A stretch of DNA of 64,000 bases. It comes from Prorocentrum cordatum. Taxonomy: Eukaryota; Sar; Dinophyceae; Prorocentrales; Prorocentraceae. Shown here one piece after another: positions 1 through 10,500 of this stretch. The notes under the pieces were generated by a model, which saw only the letters and a list, made by a program, of their open reading frames with translations, did no database searches and was not told the origin of the DNA. The stretch covers positions 1-64,000 of the forward strand of contig CAUYUJ010003575.1 in NCBI GenBank assembly GCA_963575745.1. The letters are read 5' to 3'. The translations under genes and the position numbers were made by a program. Positions within the stretch are counted from its first letter, which is position 1, and every line of letters begins with the position of its first letter.

Positions 1-238
1 TTGAGACCCCCCACCCCACAATTTCTCGCTCAGAACTTACCAACGCCCCCCTCCTGGCCTGACATCACCACCCCGGGAGAGCTCTGTTTTTGACACCCCC
101 CACCCCGCAATTCTTGCCCAGAACCTACCAACGCCCCCCTCCTGGCCTGACATCCCCACCCCGGGAGAGCTCTGTTCTTGGGACCCCCCACCCCACAGTT
201 TCTCGCCCAGAACCTACCAACGCCCCCCTCCTGGCCTG
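1..238. repeat. 89-bp tandem repeat array (about 2.7 copies)
   Basis: Successive units begin near 3, 92 and 181 with the same run of C-rich sequence (ACCCCCCACCCC) and share most of the following 85 bases. The third unit stops abruptly at about 238, where a different array begins. The array may continue beyond the left edge. No coding potential is credible. Confidence 0.9.
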
Positions 239-650
239 TGCGCGGCGCTAAGGCGAGAGCCACATTTTGAAAACCACCCGCCCTCCATCCGTGAAGCTCG
301 TGCAAAGTTTTGACGCGAATGTGCGCGGTGCTAAAGGGAAAACCGCATTTTGAAAATCATCCGCCCTCAATTCGTGAAACACTGGCAAATATTTAAACCG
401 AATGCGCGCGGCGCTGGGGCGAGAACCACATTTTGAAAACAACTCGCCCTCAATCCGTAAAACTCTCGCAAATGTGCAAAATGAATGTGCACGACGCTAG
501 CGGGAGAGCCACATTTTGAAAACCACCCGCCCTCAATCCGTGAAGCTCTGGCAAATGTTTAAAAACGAATGTGCGCGGCGCTACGGCGAGAGCCACATCT
601 TAAAAACCACCCGCCCTCTATCTGCGAAATTGTTGCCACGTTTTAAGCTT
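237..650. repeat. 83-bp tandem repeat array (5 copies)
   Basis: Units start near 237, 320, 403, 486 and 570 with TGTGCGCGGCGCTA-like sequence, followed by GAGAGCCACATTTTGAAAAC and a CCACCCGCCCTC block. The copies diverge by point changes. The array directly abuts the 89-bp array and is unrelated to it. Confidence 0.9.
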
Positions 651-764
651 CAGTGTCATAAATAATAAGGAATCTCAGGCGAAACGCCCGGCCCGCCCTA
701 CAAACAAAATAAAAAAGTCCAGACCTTCTTTGGGGTCGGCGGCAGAGGCGGCAGCCTTTAGATA
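651..764. other. Unique spacer and left breakpoint of duplicated block A
   Basis: This short stretch is not similar to the corresponding part of copy B. Homology with copy B (35,459 onward) begins at ATATAGATTCCACAAGGC, about position 765. On the minus strand the Rep reading frame runs through the breakpoint and stops at 675, adding about 30 foreign residues. Confidence 0.7.
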
Positions 765-2381
765 TAGATTCCACAAGGCCGGCGCAAAGCCCCAAGTGCG
801 TCGGAACTGGCCTTCTATCCGCTGCGGCAAGCCGCGCGTGAGATCAAACAACCTCACTGTGGTCGCTGGCCCCATTGCAAAATGCGCGTTCGGTAGTTTC
901 CGCTGGGCTACGCCCACTGACGGCTCGAGCCACCTGTGCAAAAGCCCACGTGGAATTGGGAGATCTCTCGTCTCTGGTCGACGCCAACGAGGTTGGTGCG
1001 GGACGTCGTAACCGCCAACAGCACGCGGCAGCGTGAAAGGAAACGCCATGCCCAGGCACCAGGCGGTATGCTGATTCGTCAGGTCCGTCCCACTCTGGAT
1101 GTTGACATCGCCGAACCTGGCAAACACGGACTTGTAATTCTCCGAGATGTTCGACTGGGCCCTGGTGCTCCGCTCAGCGACGATATAGGACGGACTCAAC
1201 GCAGAGACAAAATCCTGCACCCGTCTTGCCGGCTCTGGAGGCGTCGCCACTTTGTCTTGAAGGAGGGAATCTGTGGCCCCGTCTACCTGTTGCACCGCAT
1301 CCTGCACTGCCTGCGGGATGAACTTCGCCTCCCCGTATTTGTCTGCGTATTTCTGAGAATGTATTTCGTGGAGGCGGGTTGCCACTCTGTCGAATGAGTT
1401 CAGGCCGTTGTTGCCATACCCTGAATAGCCGCTGTCGCGCATGAGCTCCATCAATTTGCACATTACGGGGATGCGCAACGTCAGCCCTTTCAGGTGCTGC
1501 GCCAGGTCTTTGCTGCCCCCTTTGATACGCACGTTCACCAGCATCGCCAACGTTTCCTCCGAATGTGGCACTCCGAGAGCATCCTGCAGCAACTGCAGCC
1601 GGCCCCCGTGGATCTCCTCGGCGTGCTGAGAGGCTTCGCGACAACATCTCTCGATGTCGTCCCAGGGCATGGAGAAGCTGAAGAGATTGCCCTTCACCTG
1701 CGTTCTGGCTTCTGGCTTGCCGAGCGGCACGTCGATGAGATTGCCATACGGGGCCTCCAGGTAATACACCAATATAGTACTCCACACCGTGCAGCACGCC
1801 GCGCACTCCAACCACGTGACGTCGTTATCCACAGTGTATCGACTCACGTGGCCGTAGTAATGGTCGTTCGCTAAGCTCATGGGGATGGTCCCGCCGTCGA
1901 AAAACGAAGATGCCACCTCGTGATCCCTGAGTTTCCCCGTGCAGTCGCGGCATACTGGCACCTCGCACTGCGGGCACAATTTCCCACAGAACGGCGGCGT
2001 CTCCCAATCCTCGGAGTGTCTGTCGGGACACGCGGGGCATCTGACGTCCTCAGTACATCCGAATAACTTCCCTGATCTGCCTTCGAAGCTAAACTGGACG
2101 GCCCACCGAGACACGTGGCGCTCTTGGTTGTCGAGACAGGTGCTCAAGGGTTCACTTAACAGCTTTTGTCACTCTCCACGGGTACGCCTTGCTTGTCTCC
2201 ACGTCCCGATCCACATACCGCTTCTGCCATGGATCGAACCCGCAATTATTAAGCAGCGTCCCAGGGAATTTCCTTTCAACGTCCTGAAAAGCCACCTCTT
2301 TCCAATATCTAACCTCGACGTTGCCAGACGCGAAGGACATGGAACTCGACTCCAGATCTACTGGCGGGTACCCTGCGCACG
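675..2381 (-). pseudogene. Helitron-like transposon gene, copy A, Rep N-terminal fragment
   Basis: This is the downstream part of the copy A transposon gene. It is nearly identical to copy B (about 35,459-37,078). The main ORF (675-2147, 490 codons) carries a CxxC-rich zinc-binding stretch (CPAC, CPQC, CRDC), then the Rep-associated region with the FPFTLPRAVGG motif seen just before Helitron catalytic domains. It ends before the HUH motif because homology breaks at 765. Residues upstream of 2147 (encoded to 2381) are in another frame; copy A has one extra base near 2177 relative to copy B. At 2381 the gene is cut by the LINE and resumes at 16778. Where copy B has a TGA at 36570, this copy has an open Leu codon. 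Confidence 0.85.
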
Positions 2382-2394
2382 TCGTGCGAAGATG
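2382..2394. repeat. Left 13-bp target-site duplication of the LINE
   Basis: TCGTGCGAAGATG here is identical to 16765-16777 at the other end of the element. The uninterrupted site in copy B (37079-37091) differs by one base. Confidence 0.92.
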
Positions 2395-2409
2395 ATGATG
2401 ATGATGATG
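2395..2409 (-). repeat. Trinucleotide tail at the LINE 3' end
   Basis: Five ATG repeats (CAT on the element strand) directly follow the left target duplication, which itself ends in ATG. Microsatellite-like tails replace poly(A) in several LINE clades. The poly-His or poly-Met reading frames across it are artefacts. Confidence 0.85.
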
Positions 2410-2539
2410 ACGCGCCATAAGGGGACGGATCTCCTGAAACACAAAGACTGAGAGGCCACCAATACGCCAAATGCGTATGGTAGAGAAGGGAGAAGCGGGC
2501 GAGACGGGAGAGGAAGGGGCAGAACAAAGAAGAATCCCA

Positions 2540-2720
2540 ACCCAAGATTGAAACCCATGATACTGGACAAAATCATGAATGTAAACCGTCTGTCCAATTT
2601 TGAAAGAAGACATGATTGAAACCCAGGATACTCAAAGGAATCGTGAATGAATAAAACCCGCCTTAAATTGAACCCAGGATACTGAATGAAAACCACCCAC
2701 TTTGAATAAATGTGTAAGCA
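2540..2720. repeat. Imperfect ~55-65 bp repeats in the LINE 3' region
   Basis: Three successive blocks begin with versions of ATTGAAACCCAGGATACTG (about 2549, 2612 and 2666), followed by variable sequence containing AATCGTGAATG or similar. They lie about 150 bp from the 3' tail of the LINE. Confidence 0.7.
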
Positions 2721-3188
2721 ATGAGAAACGTAACCATAAAATGAGTAACTCGAGCACCTTGCTTGACTTGCGTATACCAGACGTTGAGGTGAAGAGAACT
2801 TTCGTTGAGTCCCTTGAAACCCAGAAAACACAGAAAACATAAGTAATAGCCTAATCCAGTAAAGGAGTTGAAAGAAGGCTCGACATTGAATTGAATGTCT
2901 CAACCACGCGGTGACCCAGAAGATATGGAGGCATACAAAGTAAGAACTGAAAACGAGTGATCCCAGCCGTGAAGGCCCACTCCAGTTGAACCAATACGTG
3001 CGAGGTAATTGAATTCAAGCAAGCAAAACGTGGGATGCAGTGGGTGTTTGCGGAATGTATTGACCCACAATCGGAGTTAAAGAACATGCAAGGGAGGTAG
3101 ACGAGAAGACTAGGAAACCTCCAAAGGCCGCAGGCCCATGCACCGCAGACGCCTAGAGGTAAGACTGAGTGAGTCCCAAGAAAGGTGA

Positions 3189-3527
3189 TCACGGATACTT
3201 CCAGCGCCACTTTTCCACAAAGAAGTCTCCATCCCACCAGTAGTCTGAAAGGTACCAAACCACCGGGTATGGCCAGCCTGATTCGGGATCGAACCAGGTG
3301 TCATAGTACTCTGTGTACCAGACTTTGGTGTAGACCTTTTCCTCTTCGCAGTAGTTCCACATCCCACCCGAACCTTGGAACCACTTGAGGCGCTTCCTGG
3401 ATTCAAGCTTCGCTGGAAGGGATCGCTTGACCATCCCTGGTTTTATGGATGTCCCAGCCGCTTCGTGCCAGACTACCGCCTGGGTTTGAGGCAAAACGGC
3501 TACTGACCAACAGCCAATTCTTTCCAA
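3189..3527 (-). CDS. Trp/Tyr-rich small ORF near the LINE 3' end
   Basis: An ORF of 112 codons downstream of ORF3 on the LINE strand. Its C-terminal half is strikingly rich in aromatic residues, with spaced W and Y and motifs such as YTEYYDTW and YLSDYWWDG. It overlaps the end of the 3500-4141 frame. I do not recognise a family. The composition could reflect a repeat rather than a protein, so the coding call is tentative. Confidence 0.3.
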   Translation of the reverse strand: MERIGCWSVAVLPQTQAVVWHEAAGTSIKPGMVKRSLPAKLESRKRLKWFQGSGGMWNYCEEEKVYTKVWYTEYYDTWFDPESGWPYPVVWYLSDYWWDGDFFVEKWRWKYP

Positions 3528-4162
3528 GGAACTCTCCGCGCCCTTTCGTCGGGTCCTCTAACGTTTACGTAAAGTCTGTTAAACCCGCTGTCCCGACACG
3601 CTTGGAAGAGTGGAATTTTGCACCAATCGTATGTAAGGAATGGACCACCTAGGTCCGACGGAACAAGGAACCGCGCTGGCAACTTTACCGCCCTTTGGAA
3701 TAGCAACGTGGAGCAGTGAGAGAGCGCCTCCAGGTCTTGTTTGCATAAGAAGCAGACCTTGCGTTTGGACCTGCAAATCTTCCCCTGAAAGTAAACGTGA
3801 GGGTCGGACGCTTTGGGAAGTAGCATACCGAAATCTTGAGCCCGATACTGCAGGGAGCGGCAGGGGCAAGGGGCGAGAGAGAGCCCAGCAGAGGCAGACC
3901 GATGAGGACGGGATTGTTGCGAAGCCACGGTATCCCTACGATCACAGAGATCAGGCGGGTCCCAGATAGAATCGCATAAGTGACATCGCCTGGTGTCAGC
4001 CAATCCCGTAGGCGGGGACAAAAGGAGAGAACACAAAGTGGTCTTGAGACAGACCGAAGTGAATTCCGTTGGGGAGACAAAACCCCGCTCCATTAATATT
4101 GGAGCCTGTTCCCTGAGGCTGCCATCAGGTATGATACCCAAACCTCCGAAGATTTCGTCACG
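3500..4162 (-). pseudogene. LINE third ORF, 3' part (downstream of the copia insertion)
   Basis: This is the continuation of the region upstream of 11255 after removal of the copia element. The longest frame (3500-4141, 213 codons) includes a Cys-containing segment (KVCFLCKQDLEALSHC) resembling the CxxC...HC zinc motifs found near the C-termini of some LINE proteins. A second frame (3685-4080) is also open, and the join at the target duplication meets a stop in the simplest frame, so the ORF is disrupted or frameshifted. Product unknown. Confidence 0.45.
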
Positions 4163-4167
4163 TTAAA
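4163..4167. repeat. Left 5-bp target-site duplication of copia
   Basis: TTAAA immediately outside the LTR, matched by TTAAA at 11250-11254. Confidence 0.93.
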
Positions 4168-4325
4168 TGCACGTGCACCCACCCCCCTCACGGAGAAAGG
4201 GGGGAGGTGAGGGTCGCTCTTTTCCTCGAGCAACAAAGGGCTGCAGGATTTCCTGGATCCTCCAGGACAGTCTGATTATATTCTCTATAATCACATATAT
4301 ATGTAAAACTACAAACTTCCCAGCA
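4168..4325 (-). repeat. copia 3' LTR (158 bp)
   Basis: Identical base for base to 11092-11249, beginning TG and ending CA. On the element strand it contains a TATATAT tract and ends in a C/T-rich to G-rich stretch. No difference between the two LTRs means a very recent insertion or recent gene conversion. Confidence 0.95.
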
Positions 4326-4334
4326 CCTCTCCTT
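4326..4334 (-). other. Polypurine tract
   Basis: On the element strand AAGGAGAGG lies directly before the 3' LTR, the expected primer site for plus-strand DNA synthesis. Confidence 0.8.
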
Positions 4335-4440
4335 GGGCGCTGGAAGCGGCTCGGCCTCCAGTCGAGAAACGTGAGCCACAGGGAAACCACTTTGTGCTCC
4401 CTGAGCAGGCTTCGCAACGGCGCTGCCCGCCTAAGCCCAT

Positions 4441-4457
4441 CGCGGGGCTACCCGCAG
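4441..4457. repeat. Micro-hairpin 1 (3' untranslated region of copia)
   Basis: CGCGGGGCTACCCGCAG: GCGG and CCGC arms flank a short loop. It lies beyond the pol stop codon. Confidence 0.7.
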
Positions 4458-4464
4458 AGGGCAG

Positions 4465-4481
4465 GCGCGGGGCAAACCGCA
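4465..4481. repeat. Micro-hairpin 2 (3' untranslated region of copia)
   Basis: GCGCGGGGCAAACCGCA, only 7 bases from micro-hairpin 1. Confidence 0.7.
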
Positions 4482-4536
4482 GCCTGTAAAAGAAAGCTCA
4501 CCTTCGGCTGTCGTAGTGCTTCCTGCGACCATTCTC

Positions 4537-7500
4537 CTAGCCCTCTCCGTGGATCACCTGAGAGCCTCTGGAACGGTCTCCGCACTCGCTCTTGAACGTC
4601 TCGATCCACTTCTGCGCGGCCTCTGGACTGCTGATGTCCTGCAAGCTGAGCTTGGTAAGAGGTCCTCGCGCTGTAGCCATCACTCGCAGCTGCTCGATCT
4701 CCTTGGCCTGGCGATCCGACAGAACGCATCCGTGCTTGATCATCCTCGTGACCAGGTCCTCCTTGATCCCTGACACGGCCAGGCTCTTGGCCTTCAAGAC
4801 AGCTCGCAGCTCAGCTACAAGAAACGTGCTTAAGAGCTTGTGCCTTGCTCCTTTGTCCTGCTGTACACACACGGTCTTGAACTCGGCCTCAGCCCGCGCA
4901 GATGGTATACACGTGCTTCCAGAGGCGGGGTCAACCGCACCCTGGAGGAGGAACTTGTCGTAGAAGTCCTTGAAGTAACAACCACACCAGCACCCCAGTA
5001 AGAAAGCACTGGCTGCAGTCACCACAACTAGTCCCAACTTCAGGAAGAACCAGAACTCCTCGCTGTCCACGTAGTGGCTGACAGGCGCGGGGCAAACCGC
5101 AACCTCGTCAGAACCTCCGTACACTGTCACCTTCTCGCCTGACGCCTGCGTCACGACCTCCGTGAAAACTGCCATTGCGCTCAAGCCCTTCAACTGCTTT
5201 CCGAACCTGAGGTTGAGAGTGGTGCAATGCTTCTCGATTGTCGGCCACTCGCTGTACTTCGTGAGCATGTCGGCTGTCATCTTGCTGGTGTCCTCCTTGT
5301 GCAGCTCGAACGCCTTGAGACGCAACCGCTCCTGAATCCACAAGTACCTCAACTCCAGGTGCCTGACCTTGCCCACCCCAACTCGACTGCACATGCCACG
5401 TCCAGCTGTGCTATCACTATAGATCTTCAGGTTGCAGGGCCTCTGGGTCTCGATCAGGTACGTCTTACACTGAAGTCCTCTGGCTGTCGCACTTCCCGTA
5501 GCGTACATCTCGGATTCCCCTGAACTTAGGGCTATCGTACTCTGCGTCACTGAGTAGCAGTCCCAAGTGTGATCACCATACCTCACAGCTCCTCCACTGG
5601 TAGATCGCCGCTGTAGTTCACTCGTAGGTGCCCAATCTGCGTCACCATCTACACGAATGCCTTCAGGAGTACCTTGAAGTGGGTAACACCAGACCAACAC
5701 AGGCTGTCCTTCGTAGTACCTTCCAAGTCGCTGAACACGCGCATGCATCAAGACGTTCGGGTTGGAGACGTGCTGCATCGCTGTCTTGCTGGCGTACATC
5801 GTGTCGGGCCTGTCCGAAGAAAGGTAAAGAGCGGTGCCAGCTGCACCCGCCACTTCTCGAGCACGATCCTTGGAAAGAAGGTCTAGGCTGTCTCGTCGGC
5901 CTTGTCCTGTAGCTTTCGTCCCTGGAGTGGGAGCTGGTTTACAACCTCGCTTCTGCGTCCACTTGATCATGAAGTCCACATGCTTAGGATCGGCAGTCCA
6001 GAAGAAACCTGGCTCCTCGCAACCTGGCAACTTGTCGGTGTAGCCGATCGTCCTCTTGAGGTATGTAGTCTGCCCCACCGCTCCTGGTCCAAGTCTGGCG
6101 CTGGCCGTGACCTCAAACTGCTGCTTCAACAACTCGTCCAGCTCGTCCAGCTGCTCGTCGTAGCCCTCAGCAAGAAAGTCATCGCCATGGCAGATCGCTG
6201 TGCTATCCTCGTCGAAGGGGGCTGTGTTGGGGCTAGCAGGTAAGTAGAACACGTTAGGAGTTCCAACCAAGCATTCCCAATGGCCGTCGTCCATAGTAGT
6301 TCTCACAAGCTCACCCCACATCTGCGACGCCTTCCTGGTACCGTTCATGGCCTTGCGTAACCACCAGCACCTTCCAGGCGGACACAGCTCTCTCCCAGGA
6401 TGCACGTAGATCGTCTCGTCTAAGTCAGCGTTGAAGAAAGCCTTCCTGACGTCCCAGACTTGTATCTTCCGCAGGTGCTGCCCGCTGGAAGTTGGACTTG
6501 AAGCGGCACGGCTCAGCGTCGCTCTGACGATCATGAGCGGGGGCGTGCCTTGGTGGTTGTCCTCCCTGACCTCGTACTTGTTCACCTCGGTTGCTACGAA
6601 CCTCCACCTGACCTTTCCTTCTTTCATGTGGGCTATCGGGAACCCTCCAATGTGCTTGCCGTCGGTCGCCGTCGATGTCGCCACTTCCACGCAGACCCCA
6701 TAGTCCTTCATGGCCTGCAGCTCGTCGTCGCGACCCTTCTGATACAGGTCCTCATCCAGAGGCTCTCCAGTGTAGTAATCGTAGTGTATCGTCTTTGGGC
6801 TCCACTGGTCTTTCTCATGCAGCTCGGCGCTCACCTCAACCATCTGCTCCACCTGCTGCTCCTCAGGATCTCCGAAGTGGCTCCTGATTGTGCCGATGTG
6901 GCTCATCAAACATCTCCTGCATGCACACTCAGCTTGGTGGCATTCTCGTAGCTGGCATCGTGATGAGTGCTTCTCACACCTCTCGGAACATCTCGCACTG
7001 CGCTTTGGGTGTGGATCCCACATGGGGTCGAAGCTCTCGTCGTAGCCCTCCTCGCAGACTGCCAACTCACAGACAGAGAGATGCCCAATGCTTGCTACCC
7101 TGGGCTTCTTGACCTCAGCTCCTTCACGAACTTCACCTGGGGCGCTTCGCCGAAAGTCGCTCCTGAGCTCTCCACTCTCCGTGTCCATGGCTGTCTGCAC
7201 CTCAGCCTCTCCTGGGCCAGGAACCATAGCTACGTCACTGGCAGCAGGTGCGGGGCTCACCGCAACCTCACTGCTGCTTGATGCCGCTGCTCCTCCGGGT
7301 GCGGCTCCAGGCGCGGGGCTTCCCGCAGCCGGCGCTGGCACCACGACTGTAGCCTCAGGGGCCACAGGGTCCTTCGCCAACTTCTCGCGCAGCAAGTCGG
7401 CCTGAATGGTCTCGAAACGCTGTCGGCAGGCTGCCGAATGCGAACCGTATCCTGTACTGCACTTCCTGCAATCGTCGGTAGGACCATGAGCATCGATCAT

Positions 7501-10500
7501 GCGCTCCGTGATGTACATGCTGCGTCCGATCGTTCCTGAACTCTTGTCGGGCGTCTGCTTCCAGGGCGTCACCCTGATGTGCTGGATGAGCTCGGGCTGC
7601 CACCTGAACTCCTCAGGCATCCTTCGCACCGTTCTCTCCTTCTGCACTCCACGTTCAGGATCGATCACGAGATGTGTGTCGTCCAGCTCGCTCTTACCAA
7701 CCCAGATTCCTTTTGCGAAGCGGGCTTCCCATTTGCCACGTCCCGCGGCAACTCGGGCTGAGATCCGATGCCAGACCTGCTCACCCATCTCCGCAATCTC
7801 GCCGTTGTACTCTTTGCCGTAGAGCATCTTGTAGGAGGAACCTCCGTGACTGCGAGGCTGGAATCTGGTGATCATCCACCCCACTGAGTTCACAAGCCAT
7901 GGCACGATCGGATCCGTCATCTTGATCTCGCTGCCCAGCTTGTGCTCCAGCTTCAGCTTGTAGGCTCGAAGTAGACCAGCAGCTAGCTTGTTACCTCCTT
8001 CAGCGTAGCCTGCACTCTGCTTGGAAAAGGGCGGTGATCCCCGCACCAAGGTTGAGTGTGATCTGCGATCTCGAACTGCCTGCGCCAGAGCCATGGTGGC
8101 AGGCTCCTGGTCTGTCTGAAGTATGACTGTTGTGTGACCCCAAGCTTCCAGCACGCCTAGCAGGAAGGACACCTTGTAGTCATCCGTCTCCTTATTCGCG
8201 TACAACGTCGCCTGAGCCAAGATCTTACAGTCGATAACATTCAAGACAGAGACCGCTTGGTCTAACTCGGCCTTCGTGACCGACGTCTTCTCCCTGATGC
8301 TGAAGTAACCTCCTTTAAGCTTGTACTTCGCAGCCAGCTGGTCCGTCCCTACGTAAAAGATGTCGAACACCACCTTCGGGATCTTGTTCTCATCAGCTGG
8401 TTCCTGAGCGTGGTGGGGGTCATCGTCTGCTCGAGCCTGCACGCAGATGGGACACCAAGGTCGAAAAGGTAGATGATGCCCTTCGTGCGCGGCTCTCTCC
8501 GCAGCACTAGGTTGGTGAGGAGTCTTCAACACTCTCGTTGGCACAGTTGTGGTCTCATCAGCTTCGGGACCTAGAACCTTCGGCAAAGCTCCAGCTTCCT
8601 GTTCAGCTGGTACCTTCCTTGGTAGTGTCTTTCGTACCGCAGCTACCTTTGAAGCTTCTGGTTGAGTCTGGCCGTCGATGATGTGATCGTACTCTAAGTA
8701 GTAGTTGCCTTGGTGACGACGTAGAGGTACGAACTCAGCTCCATCAGGTGGCTCGATGGTACCGTTGATGATCCAGTGACCTGCAGGGCTATGAAGAACA
8801 CTCTGACCACGTTGTACTACAGCATCTGTAGCCACAACTGGGTACTCCACATCGGCAACCTCAGCACCGACTTGAATAACCTCTCCTCCTCGGGATAGGT
8901 TCAGCTCCACGTGGCCGTACCTCTCGATCTCCTCGCCTCCTATGCCCTTCAAGCCGACAACGTTGCTGTCCGTCGGCGTGTAGTTGTGCTTGGTCACCTG
9001 TGACCTCGGTATCGCACTGATCTGCGCACCTGAATCGAGCATGATCGCATTCCGAAGCGGGGCTAACCGCAATCGGTCATCCGCAGGGCTCTGATCTTCA
9101 TCCACGGGCCGAAGACCAGCGATGGTAACAGGCCTGGGTCCGGCCAGCGCGGGGCTCACCGCAGCTGGCATATCGCAGCACTGACGGTCGTCAGCGACGA
9201 ATCTAGCCTTTCTTGCGCTTCTTTGGCTTCTTGTCGTCGTCTGTCTCTTCCCCGTCCTTGAGGCCGTCCAGGCAGTACTCGGCACACACGGCACAGTAGT
9301 CCAGCTTCCACTGATCGTAGTGCCATCGCCGTCCTTCAAAGGTCTTCTTGCAAGAGCAGCACACATATTGGTAGTAGCTAGGCAAGCAGTACTTCCAGTC
9401 GATCGTGTGGCTGCGCTTCTTGTGACCTCTGCCCTCAGGGCAAGAATCATCTTCGCTCGCAGCGCACAGTTGACTGGGCGCAGCACCTGCTGAGTCATCG
9501 CGCTGTCGGCGCTTCCCTGACTTCCTAGCATCTGTTGTGTCGGTGCTGTCGAGCTTGATCCTGTGCCCACTCCTGTCTGTCGTAACCTTTCGAGCTCCCT
9601 GACTGCCGCTGCCCCGATCTTCTTCTTTTCTTTTGCCTTTTCTTTTCGGAACTGCTTCTTGTCCTTCTTGTCCTTCTCGGGTGTCTTCTTCTCGTCGGCG
9701 ATCCGCTTTCGGCAGTTTGCGCTGCGGTGACCCTTCTTGTGGCAGTAGTGGCACTCGATCTCGGCGTCGGGATTCGGTGGCTTCTCCTTGCCTTTGCCGT
9801 CTTTCCCTTTGCCGCGGCCTTTCCACGGTCTCTTTCCGCCCTTCAGCGCTCCGATCTCCATCGGGTCGTCCTGAACCGCTCGCTCTGCCGCCAACGCCGA
9901 CACCACCTCGGCTCTCAGAAGCTCGTACGTACTTAACCGACTGCTGTTCCGAAACACGTGCTTCTGGAGCTCGTCGTGATCCTTCAGCGCCTTTGTGAGG
10001 ATGCCGCGCTTGATCAGGTCCGAGACGGGCTCTCCTGCCATCTTCTGGTACCTCGCCATGTCCTCGTCCAGCTTGCTGATGCTCACCATCACGTCTTCCT
10101 TGGTGTCGAACTTCGTGTCCGTGAGCTTGGTCCACATCGCCAGCACGTTGCCTGCCTCGCTCGGGTTGTACTCCTTCTGAAGCTTCCTCCAACACTCGGC
10201 TCCTTCTCCTACTGGGCTGTTCCTCACGATCAGCTCGCCCACCGAGTCCTCGGGCATGGCCAGGACCAGGCCGTAGTACAACTGCGTGCTGAGTTCTTCC
10301 TCCTGCGGGTCCAGGTTGACGTTGTCCACCTCCTGGGCTCCGTCCTCGCACCTTTCCAGAAGATCTCGGTACCTCCGATCCTGGGCGATCAGGTACGCTC
10401 TGTACTGGAAGCTGAACGTCTTCCAGCTTGACCTTTGGCCGTCGAACGGCTTCACCTTGTGAAGGATCTTCGGATCCATCATCTCGCCGCGCGGGGCTAC

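Noticed and set aside
2389-2412. Poly-His or poly-Met tract protein
   Set aside because: It is the microsatellite tail of the LINE next to the target duplication, not a coding feature.
936-2451. Plus-strand ORFs opposite the Rep fragment (also 35,362-36,764 and 17,339-18,086)
   Set aside because: They are antisense shadows of the conserved minus-strand frame and contain no motif.
3287-3297. tRNA box B-like sequence (GGTTCGATCCC on the minus strand)
   Set aside because: No box A at the right distance and no acceptor stem; it lies in a Trp/Tyr-rich reading frame. The same applies to 2228-2238.
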